From Actinomycetes bacterium (GTDB lineage Bacteria; Actinomycetota; CALGFH01): a stretch of DNA of 6,329 nucleotides. Both the position numbers and the translations under genes were made by a program. Below, in pieces: positions 1 through 5,623 of the stretch; positions within the stretch are counted from its first letter, which is position 1, and each line of letters opens with the position of its first letter. The stretch lies in NCBI GenBank assembly GCA_030146615.1, contig JASLBL010000318.1:1-6329 (forward strand), written 5' to 3'. Below the pieces are notes generated by a model. That model made no database searches. It had not been told where the DNA came from and was given only the letters and a program-made list of their open reading frames with translations.

Positions 1-15
1 CGGTCTTTCAGCGGG

Positions 16-750
16 TCAGGTGGTGAGGAGTCGCTCGAAGAACAAACGGTAACGCTGGAAGGCGGTGCGCAGGTCCTCGGTGGAGACGTCGTCTCCCTGG
101 TCCCACTGGCCCTCCAGCTTGCCGCGCTCGTCGGCAAAGGTTTTGGCCAGGTGCTGCATGAGTTCGGCCACGAGCCCGTCGGCCTGCGCGACTGCTTGAC
201 GTGGCGCGTCGACGAAGCCGTGCTGAACGTCGGTCCAGCGGGCCCGGAAGGCCTCAGCGTCGTCGGCTGCCAGCAGGTGCCCGGCCTTGGTGGCGGTATC
301 GGCGGTGCCGGCATCGGCGGCTGCGGGCGCGGCGGTGGATGCCAGGTCAGGGTCGGTGCCTGTCGCCGTGGCCTCATGGCGCCCGTAGTCCTGCCGCAGC
401 GGCTGCGGCTCTTCGCCCGGTTCGACGTCGGTGGCCAGGTCTGGTGAGCCGCCTCCGGTCAAGGTCGGTTCACCTGGGAGGTCGTCACGAGCGAGATCTT
501 CAGGAGCGCGGTCTTCAGGAGCGAGGTCGTCACGGGCAACGTCGTCGTCACGGGCACGGTCTTCAGGAGCGAGGTCGTCACGGGCAACGTCGTCGTCGGT
601 GCGGTCGGCTGCGTCGGTGGGGTCGGCTGTTTCGGTGCGGTCGGCGCGGGCGAGGTCGGCTTCTGCTTCGGTGACGTCGAATCGTTCGGCGCTGGTTGGC
701 GGCTGGCCGGCAAGATCGGCGGTGCTGAGTTCCTCGCGACGCGTGCCCAT
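16..750 (-). CDS. Acidic repeat protein with C-terminal domain shared with its upstream neighbour
   Basis: The protein has 244 residues and its function is unknown. Residues 1-160 are rich in Asp, Glu, Ala, Thr and Pro and look disordered. They contain a 16-residue tandem repeat beginning DDDVARDDLAPED at 52-67 and 68-83, with a partial copy (EDLARDD) at 84-90. Residues 167-242 form a predicted helical domain that clearly matches the C-terminus of the upstream gene product: FVDxP, a QAD/READ-type segment, then STEDLRxAFxxYRxxFxxLL. No signal peptide or membrane helix is visible, so it is probably cytosolic. The ATG overlaps the TAA of the upstream gene by one base (TAATG), and a GGGAGGAGG ribosome site lies about 8 bases before it, so the two are probably translationally coupled. 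It is probably a paralogue that lost its membrane anchor and gained an acidic tail. The reading frame is secure; the role is not known. Confidence 0.85.
   Translation of the reverse strand: MGTRREELSTADLAGQPPTSAERFDVTEAEADLARADRTETADPTDAADRTDDDVARDDLAPEDRARDDDVARDDLAPEDRAPEDLARDDLPGEPTLTGGGSPDLATDVEPGEEPQPLRQDYGRHEATATGTDPDLASTAAPAAADAGTADTATKAGHLLAADDAEAFRARWTDVQHGFVDAPRQAVAQADGLVAELMQHLAKTFADERGKLEGQWDQGDDVSTEDLRTAFQRYRLFFERLLTT
509..597 (-). repeat. 48-bp tandem duplication inside the acidic repeat gene
   Basis: Positions 509-549 and 557-597 are identical over 41 bases, with a period of 48 bases, so the reading frame is kept and 16 residues are duplicated (DDDVARDDLAPEDRAR, then the same ending in P). 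Shorter related pieces (TCTTCAGGAGC and GTCGTCACG) lie on either side, from about 481 onward, which suggests repeated slippage or unequal exchange. Identity even at third codon positions points to a recent event. Confidence 0.9.
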
Positions 751-1307
751 TACTGGGCCTCCTCCCTGTGACCGTCCTGTTGGGTGCCCAACAGCTCCGC
801 AAACAGCGACCGGTAGTGCACGAACGCCTGGCGCAGGTCCTCGGTGCTTGCCAGCCCCTGGTCGTTGGCCAATGCGAGCACCTGAGCTGCACGGTAGTTC
901 TCCACCACGTCGGGATGATCGACCGAGATGTCGTCGGCCTGCTGCTCGAAGTCCTCGACCGGGTACCCCCGTTCGCGCAGTACCTTGGTGACCAGTGCGT
1001 CAGCCTCGCGGATGGCCGTGGCGGGGTCGTCGACGAACCTGCCCTGGGCCGCCCGCCACGCCTCCAGGTAGCGCGCTTGGGCGGCGGGCTCGAGTTCGAC
1101 AATGTCGAGCTGGCGGTGCCGCTGCTCGCGTTCTGCGAGCTGGGATTCCGCGGCGCGTCGATCGCCCGCTCTGGCGACGGTGCGGGGGTACTCGGGTCCG
1201 AACCGCGTCTGCAGCCCCCCCGAGCGTCGGCGCCGTGCGATGACCACAGCCAGCAACGCGATGATGACCACGGCGACGATGATGACGATCAGCAGACCGG
1301 TGTTCAT
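750..1307 (-). CDS. Membrane-anchored conserved actinobacterial protein of unknown function (RFGPEY family)
   Basis: With the start at 1307 the protein has 185 residues. An ATG at 1328 in the same frame is possible, but the ribosome site GAGAGGAG lies just before 1307 and not before 1328. Residues 4-24 form one hydrophobic helix followed by RRRR at 25-28, giving a short N-terminus outside and the rest in the cytoplasm. Then come RFGPEY (35-40), a charged GDRRAAE/EREQRH segment predicted as helix or coiled coil (48-64), and a conserved C-terminal domain (80-173) with RFVDDP, READALV, RGYPVEDF, DISVDHPDVVENYR and STEDLRQAFVHYRSLF. From memory this matches a widespread actinobacterial family often labelled hypothetical or secreted protein, with no known function. 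It is the first gene of a two-gene unit with the coupled gene downstream, which repeats its C-terminal domain. Confidence 0.88.
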   Translation of the reverse strand: MNTGLLIVIIVAVVIIALLAVVIARRRRSGGLQTRFGPEYPRTVARAGDRRAAESQLAEREQRHRQLDIVELEPAAQARYLEAWRAAQGRFVDDPATAIREADALVTKVLRERGYPVEDFEQQADDISVDHPDVVENYRAAQVLALANDQGLASTEDLRQAFVHYRSLFAELLGTQQDGHREEAQ

Positions 1308-1794
1308 CGCTGCTCCTCTCGGGAACATGGATGCGCCACGGCAGCCATGGCGATGCTTGCCTTCTACGCTTCGCCGACTACCGCAAGCGCTAAGAAACTA
1401 AACAACCTCGCGGAGGGTGGCTGACCTCGCCCAAGAGGTTGTCCAGGAGGCCCAGCGTGAGCGGATCGCCGGCCTTGCCGTGGACGACGCCAGGGAGCGG
1501 GCCGCCGACGAGCAGGTGTAGTCGCAGACCAGGAAGACCGACCAACGGCTCTTGGGCCACGCCTCCGCCTCGGCCTGCCCCGCAACCCATGCCGCGCACC
1601 GTCTTGCTGGCCGTGCGACCGTGTCGTGTGGGCTGCGTCCCTACCCTGCAGCGGGCCCTTGACCCGCGGGCAGCACGCCGCGACGGCACCACCCACCGCT
1701 ACTCCACGCCGTCGCGTGCTACAAGCGCTTAAGCGGTGTGCTAGCCGCAGGTGGCGCAGGTGACAAGCGAGTGTCAGGGCCGCGATATCGTGGA
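1308..1794. other. Intergenic region, 487 bases, no convincing gene
   Basis: This holds the leader and possible promoter of the RFGPEY gene. Open frames on both strands lack ribosome sites and recognisable motifs. The best coding-like patch is on the plus strand at 1417-1521 (GTG start, 34 codons, TAG). It reads as a charged amphipathic helix (EVVQEAQRERIAGLAVDDAR) with mostly G/C third positions, but the only GGAGG abuts the GTG directly, so it is more likely a decayed fragment or chance. A perfect 10-bp palindrome CGCTTAAGCG sits at 1726-1735, and a close variant of its surroundings (CAAGCGCTAAG at 1384-1394, CAAGCGCTTAAG at 1722-1733) occurs at both ends of the region. No clear terminator for the DUF6328-like gene is visible. 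Confidence 0.6.
1377..1403 (-). promoter_or_regulatory. Possible promoter upstream of the RFGPEY gene
   Basis: Read on the minus strand, GTTTAG (1403-1398) is followed after 15 bases by GGTAGT (1382-1377). This loosely resembles the stress sigma factor (SigB-like) pattern of GTTT, 14-16 bases, GGGTA, and lies about 70 bases before the start codon in a locally AT-richer patch. Both boxes are imperfect, so this is only a candidate. Confidence 0.25.
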
Positions 1795-2322
1795 CTACGC
1801 ATCGGCTGAGCCCTGCTTGGCCGCTGCCTGCTCGCGAGCCTTGCGATACAGCGCGATCGCCCACCAGCGCCACGCGGTTAGTGCGAAGAAGACGAGCGCG
1901 ACCACGATCGCGGCTTGGGTGGTGAAGACTAGGTCGGTGATCAGGTACAGCACGCCGGTGAAGGCCAGGGCGATGGCGCCGGTCCCGGCGATCGCTTCGC
2001 GGTTGCCCTTGCGGATCATCGCGTCCTTGTCGCCTTCGCGGAAGCGCAGGCGGTGGTAGGCGGAGGGGGCGAGCAGCAGGACGAGCGAGACCGCCGTGCT
2101 CAGGAGTGTGGCGTAGTAGACGGAGCGCTGGACCGCGTTCAGGTCGGTGAACGGGGTGGTGAAGCGGATGGCGAGGAGGAAGCCGAACAGGACCTGGGCG
2201 CCGGGGATGAGGGCGCGCAGCTCCTCGAGCAACTCGCCGTGTTCGCGCTCGAGCCGTTCCTTGACCTCTTCGTCCTCAGGAGCTTCCCCGAGTCGCTGCT
2301 CGATCACTTCGTCGGTGGCCAC
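1795..2322 (-). CDS. DUF6328-like four-helix membrane protein
   Basis: The protein has 175 residues. A charged, helical cytoplasmic N-terminus (1-38, rich in Glu, Lys and Arg) is followed by ELRALIPGAQVLFGFLLAI (35-53), which opens the first membrane segment. Further hydrophobic segments lie at about 67-86, 108-128 and 133-152, then a short basic and Ala-rich tail. The PGAQVLFGFLL block, the QRSVYYATLL segment and APSAYHRLRFR (85-95) between helices 2 and 3 are the features I associate with the DUF6328 family, common in actinobacteria and of unknown function. The start is GTG at 2322, supported by GGGAGGA six to eight bases upstream; the stop is TAG. On the minus strand a TAGAGT box (2359-2354) lies about 31 bases before the start and could be a -10 element, but no good -35 accompanies it. 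Length and topology look complete. Confidence 0.88.
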   Translation of the reverse strand: MATDEVIEQRLGEAPEDEEVKERLEREHGELLEELRALIPGAQVLFGFLLAIRFTTPFTDLNAVQRSVYYATLLSTAVSLVLLLAPSAYHRLRFREGDKDAMIRKGNREAIAGTGAIALAFTGVLYLITDLVFTTQAAIVVALVFFALTAWRWWAIALYRKAREQAAAKQGSADA

Positions 2323-2526
2323 GATTGTCCTCCCACGCGCGCTTCGTCCGGCACTCTACGCCAAGCCTGGATCTGCCTTGTTTCCGTGAGTGCGTGGTCG
2401 GTGGCGTCGGCTCCAGAAGGACCCAGTCGGATCGTCGGGATGATCAACGGGTGCACGACCTGCCCTGGTGCGGAGAAGCCCGTGGATTAGGGAAGAAGCA
2501 CCGCGCATTCCGTCTTATGCTCACGG

Positions 2527-2540
2527 TCGCCTGGCGGCGA
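2527..2540 (-). terminator. Weak hairpin downstream of the LapA-domain gene
   Basis: TCGCC, a four-base loop and GGCGA form a perfect 5-bp stem about 20 bases past the TAA of the LapA-domain gene. There is no T-tract. The short stem makes it a weak terminator candidate that could arise by chance in GC-rich DNA. Confidence 0.2.
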
Positions 2541-2560
2541 GGGGCGGAGCATCTGACCGC

Positions 2561-2944
2561 TTAGGGCAGCTGGTCGGCGCGGCGATGGCGCCGGGCCACT
2601 ACCCGCAGCTGCAGCACCCGCGCCGCGCCGGCCACCAGGACCAGCAGCGCACCCAGCAGGGCGGCGAACAACAACGCCGCGCCAAGCGGGAGGGTGGCGT
2701 TCACCATCAGGAACCGCACCCGCACCCGCTGACCGTTCTGCAGGATGAACACGAGGATGGCGAAGAGGAGGACCACGCAAATGCCGACCATCGTCCACAC
2801 CATGCTGGTCCGGGTCGGCTCGACGGTGTGCTGAGGCAAGGTCGGCTCGGCGTCCGCCTGCGCCGTCACCTCCGGCTCGGGTGGCTCCGAGCCGTCCGCC
2901 GACGGCTGCTCTGGCACGCCGGCTTCGGGCCGCTCCACGCTCAT
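2561..2944 (-). CDS. LapA-domain (DUF1049) membrane protein with acidic N-terminal extension
   Basis: The protein has 127 residues. Residues 1-46 are Pro- and Glu-rich, acidic and probably disordered in the cytoplasm. Two membrane segments follow, at about 47-68 and 84-108, joined by the hallmark loop FILQNGQRVRVRFLM (66-80). A basic tail (RVVARRHRR) ends the protein and fits a positive-inside hairpin topology. The FxxQN...V.VRFL block between two helices is the signature of LapA/DUF1049 proteins. In Enterobacteria LapA helps control lipopolysaccharide synthesis; an actinobacterium lacks that pathway, so the function here is unknown and I give no symbol. ATG at 2944 has GGAGGA seven to eight bases upstream. 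A perfect inverted repeat sits just upstream in the leader. The gene is followed by 238 bases before the DUF6328-like gene, which has its own ribosome site, so co-transcription is possible but unproven. Confidence 0.88.
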   Translation of the reverse strand: MSVERPEAGVPEQPSADGSEPPEPEVTAQADAEPTLPQHTVEPTRTSMVWTMVGICVVLLFAILVFILQNGQRVRVRFLMVNATLPLGAALLFAALLGALLVLVAGAARVLQLRVVARRHRRADQLP

Positions 2945-2962
2945 GGCGGTTCCTCCTCACCC

Positions 2963-2977
2963 CGTTCGGGACGAACG
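2963..2977. promoter_or_regulatory. Inverted repeat in the leader of the LapA-domain gene
   Basis: CGTTCG-GGA-CGAACG is a perfect 6-bp inverted repeat with a 3-base spacer, centred about 26 bases before the ATG and next to the ribosome site. On the minus strand a TAACGT box (2979-2974) overlaps one arm and could be a -10 element, which would make the repeat an operator; alternatively it forms an RNA hairpin. The arm order (GTTC then GAAC) is opposite to the LexA box, so SOS control is not supported. Confidence 0.35.
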
Positions 2978-3250
2978 TTACCGGCTCAACCAGCCCACGC
3001 CGCCAATCAGGCTACAAGCCTTGACTCAGGGCGCGCGAACCCTGGCCGGCCGTCAGTCCGTCGGGTCGGGACGCTGGCAGGATACGCACGGCTTCGTCAT
3101 GTCGTACCATCCTGCGTGGCAACGAGGCCGGCTGAGATTGCCGCCGAGGCGGCGCGGCCGCTTCACTCCCCGAGGGGCCAGTCGAGGCGGTGTGGCGTTG
3201 GATGGGGATGAGCAGGTTGACCGCAGATCATGAGGTGTTGGGCGGGACGG
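2978..3250. other. Gap between the LapA-domain gene and the two-part unknown gene
   Basis: Together with the leader this is a 306-base stretch without a convincing gene. Its open frames lack ribosome sites and have low-complexity Arg/Pro-rich translations. It contains CAGGG, eight bases and CCCTG near 3027-3044, and the GC-rich hairpins listed as a terminator candidate. Confidence 0.5.
3140..3177 (-). terminator. Tandem GC-rich hairpins downstream of the two-part unknown gene
   Basis: Two small hairpins lie about 75-110 bases past the stop of the gene ending at 3251. One is GCCGC-CGAG-GCGGC (3140-3153, 5-bp stem); the other is the CCCCGAGGGG element (3168-3177), which can form only a 3-bp stem. 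No T-tract follows in either direction. The arrangement resembles the better pair at 4982-5017, which contains the same CCCCGAGGGG core. Confidence 0.3.
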
Positions 3251-4015
3251 CTAGGATGGCTGGCCTCGGCGGCCGGCCACGCTCAGCAGGACCTGCAGAT
3301 CATGGGCTGTGCTGCCGGCGGCGAGGACTTGCTCGGCGGCTTCCAGCCAACCCAGGGTGATAATGGCCATGACCGGCGTGCTCGGGTCGTTAAAGTCAAT
3401 CGCGTCGCGGATGCCAGCGGCCTGCGTGCTCACTAGCGCGGGCTCGTTGTCCAGCAGCCTGAGCAGCTGCGCGGCAACGCCGGTCGGGAGCCAGCTGGTT
3501 AATCGGATGAGTTGGCTGCGCGGGATGACCTGACCGCGACGCAAATCGGACACTAGCCCCCAGAGCTTGGCCTCATCCGCTGGGTTGAGGTCGTTGAGGC
3601 GAGGGCCGGGCAGGCGCTGCGGGTCCACGGGTGGAAAGCCTGGGCTTGGTGGTGGAACTAGGGTGGTCCCACCGTTGGTATCGCCTATCTCGCGGAGGCC
3701 GGCCGGGACCAAGTCACCGGCTGGGGCTTGACCCTGCGCGCCGGTCGAGGCGGTCGCCTGCATGGCTTCGATGTGGGCGGCCGTGGCCGCTTGCCTGGGG
3801 AGCCCGGCGTGAAAGGCGTACGCCGCTGCCAGCAGGTCGGCGCCGTCAACCTCCCACAGCCGCCCGGAGACCACACCCTCACCGGTGGCGCTGGCCACCG
3901 CGACCCTTGCCGCCTTGGCGATGGCCTCATACCGGGTGTGGCTGGTGTGGTCCTGGTCAATGAGATCGGTCATGCCACGAAACAACTGGGCAAGCGGGCC
4001 GATCTGGTTGGGCAT
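3251..4015 (-). CDS. Two-domain soluble protein of unknown function
   Basis: The protein has 254 residues and I do not recognise its family. Residues 1-90 are mainly helical (MTDLIDQDHTSHTRYEAIAK, then an Ala-rich stretch and GADLLAAAYAFHAGLP at 58-73). Residues 91-140 are a low-complexity linker rich in Gly, Pro and Ala, including LVPPPSPGFPPV (119-130). Residues 141-254 form a second helical domain (LNPADEAKLWGLVSDLRRGQ, a WLPTGVAAQLLRLL segment, then ITLGWLEAAEQVLAAG). There is no signal peptide, membrane helix or obvious catalytic motif. The ATG at 4015 is the first usable start: an in-frame TGA lies about 27 bases upstream, and GAGGGGGG sits about 10 bases before the ATG. It follows the single-pass membrane gene by 102 bases in the same direction with no strong terminator between them, so an operon is plausible. 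Codon bias supports real coding. Confidence 0.8.
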   Translation of the reverse strand: MPNQIGPLAQLFRGMTDLIDQDHTSHTRYEAIAKAARVAVASATGEGVVSGRLWEVDGADLLAAAYAFHAGLPRQAATAAHIEAMQATASTGAQGQAPAGDLVPAGLREIGDTNGGTTLVPPPSPGFPPVDPQRLPGPRLNDLNPADEAKLWGLVSDLRRGQVIPRSQLIRLTSWLPTGVAAQLLRLLDNEPALVSTQAAGIRDAIDFNDPSTPVMAIITLGWLEAAEQVLAAGSTAHDLQVLLSVAGRRGQPS

Positions 4016-4117
4016 CTGGCAACGGCCCCCCTCGACACATCAGGTCGTCACAACGAGTCGGGACTGCTAGAGGTCGAGGTGTGCGGGCTGATCCGACCCC
4101 TGACGGTTGTGGTGGCA

Positions 4118-4567
4118 TTACTTGCAGGTGGTGGCGGCCTTCTTGTAGACGTCGGCTTGTTTGTCGAAGCGGTCGGCGCCGGCCAGCCCCACCTTGGTCG
4201 TCTTGTCCCAGCGTTGTTGGGCCTCGGCCAGGCTGATCTTGCCTTCCCGGTAGTCGGTCAGGGCCTTGGCATGCAGCCGCCAGTCCTTGAGGGCCTGGGC
4301 GGCCCGGTCCAGCATGGTGCTTGCTTCTTGGAGGGCGGCCACACAGTTTTTGGACACGACCTCGTTGGTGATTGGGCCGCTGATGGTGGTCCGTGGTGTC
4401 GCCTGGGACGGTTCACTCGACCCGGCGTCTCGGTCCTGGAGCAGCAGCCAGCCAAGCGCGGCCGCGACCAAGGCGGGGACCAGGAAGGCAGTCCAGACGC
4501 GCCGGCGGTAATGGCCGCGGATGGCTCGGAGCTCCGAGCGGGTCAGGTCATCTGGCGAGTCGGACAT
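4118..4567 (-). CDS. Single-pass membrane protein with extracytoplasmic helical domain
   Basis: The protein has 149 residues. Residues 1-23 are charged and end in HYRRR, followed by one hydrophobic helix (24-44), so the N-terminus is inside and the rest is outside. Residues 46-68 are a Ser/Thr/Pro-rich spacer. Residues 70-149 are predicted to be a helical domain beginning with Cys75 and ending with Cys148, the only two cysteines and well placed for a disulfide. Visible landmarks are ALKDWRLHAKALTDYREGKI and AEAQQRWDKTTK. The pattern recalls a group of actinobacterial hypothetical proteins with a paired-helix outer domain, but I cannot name the family. ATG at 4567 has AGAGAGG about eight bases upstream. 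It lies before the two-part unknown gene in the same direction. Confidence 0.82.
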   Translation of the reverse strand: MSDSPDDLTRSELRAIRGHYRRRVWTAFLVPALVAAALGWLLLQDRDAGSSEPSQATPRTTISGPITNEVVSKNCVAALQEASTMLDRAAQALKDWRLHAKALTDYREGKISLAEAQQRWDKTTKVGLAGADRFDKQADVYKKAATTCK

Positions 4568-5095
4568 CCCGGTACCTCTCTAGCGTGCGGAGCCTTACCG
4601 AGCCTCGCCAGGCCAAACTCCGTACCCAAAACCTGACAACTTAGCGCCATGAATGACGGTTAACGCTATAACTCTCCCTAAGGCGGCTGCGGAAAATAGG
4701 AGGGACCAGGAGTCTGTACCGAGATGCGACAACGTTGCTTCACTCGGTATGCTTCTGCGGAACTGTACGTTATGGGGACTTCAGTCATCGGCGGCTGCCG
4801 ACCTTAGCTTGATTGGAGATGGGCTGTCCCTTTCTTGAACGCTCGCGCCTGGGATTCCGTTTCAGCGGATTCAGCCTGATCCGGCTCTATCCCAACCGGT
4901 GCGGGCAATCGCCCATGAGCGGCACCGCCCGACTGGCTCAGACCGCCTGGGCAGCGCCGGGTAGCAACCGGCCTGGCCGCTCCCCCCCGAGGGGGTCATG
5001 AGCCCGTGGTGACGGGCCTTCGCCGCCACTCCACATGTCGGGGACACAAGCGCCGGAATGCTGCGCCACCCACCGGCGCCCAGGTGACGCCAGCG
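4568..5095. other. 528-base stretch without a convincing gene, partly lower in GC
   Basis: From about 4600 to 4880 the DNA is visibly poorer in GC than its surroundings (for example AACGCTATAAC and GGAAAATAGG). Short open frames at 4653-4838 and 4813-5001 on the plus strand lack ribosome sites, have mixed composition and resemble no family I know. The part next to 4567 should hold the promoter of the single-pass membrane gene, but no paired -35/-10 boxes stand out. The right-hand part contains the hairpins listed as a terminator. No tRNA, insertion-sequence ends or attachment-site repeats were seen. Confidence 0.55.
4982..5017 (-). terminator. Tandem hairpin terminator candidate for the CxCGW gene
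   Basis: Read on the minus strand after the gene ending at 5096, the first hairpin is GCCCGT-CACC-ACGGGC (5017-5002, perfect 6-bp stem, 4-base loop). After six bases comes CCCCC-TCGG-GGGGG (4995-4982, perfect 5-bp stem, 4-base loop). There is no T-tract, as is usual for actinobacterial intrinsic terminators. The distance of about 80 bases from the stop is somewhat long. Confidence 0.45.
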
Positions 5096-5329
5096 TCAGG
5101 GCCGGAAGATCCTGGAGCCAGGCTTGGTCGGCTGTCCCACTCGCGGCTGGGTAGCTGCAAGGGCCGCGTCCAGATGGGTTCGGATGTCGGGCATGACCTG
5201 CTCGGTACTGCCGATCCCAGACTCCCAGCCGCATTCGCAGCTGGCGCGACGTCGGCCGCGACTGGTTCGGGCGGCGGGCCTGATGGTGACCTTGTGCCCG
5301 GCGACCTGCTCGTTAACGGAGATGGTCAC
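5096..5329 (-). CDS. Small CxCGW...H protein, possible metal-binding
   Basis: The protein has 77 residues and is short, basic and soluble. An N-terminal strand-like part (TISVNEQVAGHKVTI, 2-16) is followed by SRGRRRASCECGWESG (23-38), then a helix with RTHLDAALAA (50-59) and a Gly/Pro/Arg tail. The CxCGW motif followed by a downstream His recalls small actinobacterial zinc-finger-like proteins, in which the two Cys and a later His could hold a metal. This is inference from motif spacing, and only one CxC pair is present. The start is GTG at 5329, preceded by GGAGGTGA, a near-perfect match to the 16S anti-Shine-Dalgarno end at ideal spacing and the best ribosome site in the window. It is transcribed away from the secreted-protein gene. 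The target is unknown. Confidence 0.75.
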   Translation of the reverse strand: MTISVNEQVAGHKVTIRPAARTSRGRRRASCECGWESGIGSTEQVMPDIRTHLDAALAATQPRVGQPTKPGSRIFRP

Positions 5330-5363
5330 GGGTCACCTCCAATCGGTCGGTCGGTAATGGCCG

Positions 5364-5393
5364 AACCTACACACTTAGGAAACCGGCCACCAA
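5364..5393 (-). promoter_or_regulatory. Possible promoter of the CxCGW gene
   Basis: On the minus strand TTGGTG (5393-5388) is followed after 18 bases by TAGGTT (5369-5364), which fits the TTGACA/TANNNT housekeeping pattern only in part. It lies about 35 bases before the GTG, giving a short leader that includes the strong ribosome site. It would overlap the end of the doubtful upstream frame at 5367-5549. Confidence 0.35.
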
Positions 5394-5549
5394 ATTGCCC
5401 GCTTCTGTCCAAGCATACGGTCCGTCGCGGTCACCCCGGCCCCGCCAAAGCACGCGCCGGTGCCGATCGCAGAACTCGCCGGTGTGCGCCGCCAGGCATG
5501 GCGGTCCGAAGGTCGGTGCGAGAAGAAAGGTCAGCAGGCGCCTGACCAC
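5367..5549 (-). CDS. Doubtful 60-residue frame upstream of the CxCGW gene
   Basis: This frame starts at GTG 5549 and ends at TAG 37 bases before the CxCGW gene. It translates to a short hydrophobic start (RRLLTFLLAP), then CLAAHTGEFCDRHRRVLWRG and GDRDGPYAWTEAG. The first 40 codons have mostly G/C third positions, and the Cys/His-containing middle looks protein-like. However, no ribosome site precedes the GTG, the codon bias fades toward the end, and no family is recognised. It may be a remnant of a longer gene, or chance. Confidence 0.25.
   Translation of the reverse strand: MVRRLLTFLLAPTFGPPCLAAHTGEFCDRHRRVLWRGRGDRDGPYAWTEAGNLVAGFLSV
5529..5547. repeat. Inverted repeat GGTCAG-7-CTGACC
   Basis: GGTCAG and CTGACC flank the seven bases CAGGCGC. 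Removing a CAG would leave the perfect palindrome GGTCAGGCGCCTGACC. It lies in the divergent region between the CxCGW gene and the secreted-protein gene, nine bases from the larger inverted repeat, and may be an operator or an RNA hairpin. Confidence 0.5.
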
Positions 5550-5555
5550 CCCGAG

Positions 5556-5580
5556 CAGCAGAACCTACTCAGTTCTGCTG
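5556..5580. repeat. 9-bp perfect inverted repeat
   Basis: CAGCAGAAC and GTTCTGCTG are exact reverse complements separated by CTACTCA. No T-tract follows on either strand. The spacing between GAAC and GTTC is seven bases, not the four of a LexA box. It could be a protein-binding dyad or a hairpin in the divergent region. Confidence 0.65.
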
Positions 5581-5623
5581 AATTCGCTCCTGATCGCAGC
5601 GGGTCATCGCTGGCTGAATTCGC
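5577..5623. repeat. 11-bp direct repeat GCTGAATTCGC
   Basis: GCTGAATTCGC occurs at 5577-5587 and 5613-5623, 36 bases apart from start to start. The first copy begins inside the right arm of the 9-bp inverted repeat; the second lies in an imperfect dyad, TGGCTGAATTCGCCA (5611-5625). The AT-rich core stands out in this GC-rich DNA. It may be paired binding sites upstream of the secreted-protein gene. Confidence 0.55.

Noticed and set aside
481..600. CRISPR-like repeat array.
   Set aside because: The repeats are in-frame, nearly contiguous (41 of 48 bases identical, no unique spacers) and lie inside a coding sequence.
201..991. Long plus-strand open frames antisense to the paralogue pair.
   Set aside because: They are Arg/Gly/Ser-rich shadows of well-supported minus-strand genes, with no ribosome sites or motifs.
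2943..3233. Plus-strand frame in the gap before the two-part unknown gene.
   Set aside because: It begins opposite the LapA start, lacks a ribosome site and its Arg/Pro-rich translation resembles no family.
3728..4636. A 302-residue plus-strand open frame.
   Set aside because: It lies opposite two minus-strand genes with clear starts, helices and linkers; its translation is low-complexity Gly/Val-rich and lacks a ribosome site.
4660..4700. CTATAACTCTCCCTAAGG resembles the highly conserved 23S/28S rRNA segment around the I-CeuI site.
   Set aside because: Only about 18 bases look similar with gaps; neither flank matches rRNA, so it is most likely chance and not an rRNA fragment.
5006..5545. 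A 179-residue plus-strand frame overlapping the CxCGW gene.
   Set aside because: No ribosome site and low-complexity translation; the opposite strand has a near-perfect ribosome site and a motif-bearing protein.
5556..5580. LexA (SOS) box suggested by GAAC...GTTC.
   Set aside because: The spacer between GAAC and GTTC is seven bases; actinobacterial LexA boxes use four.
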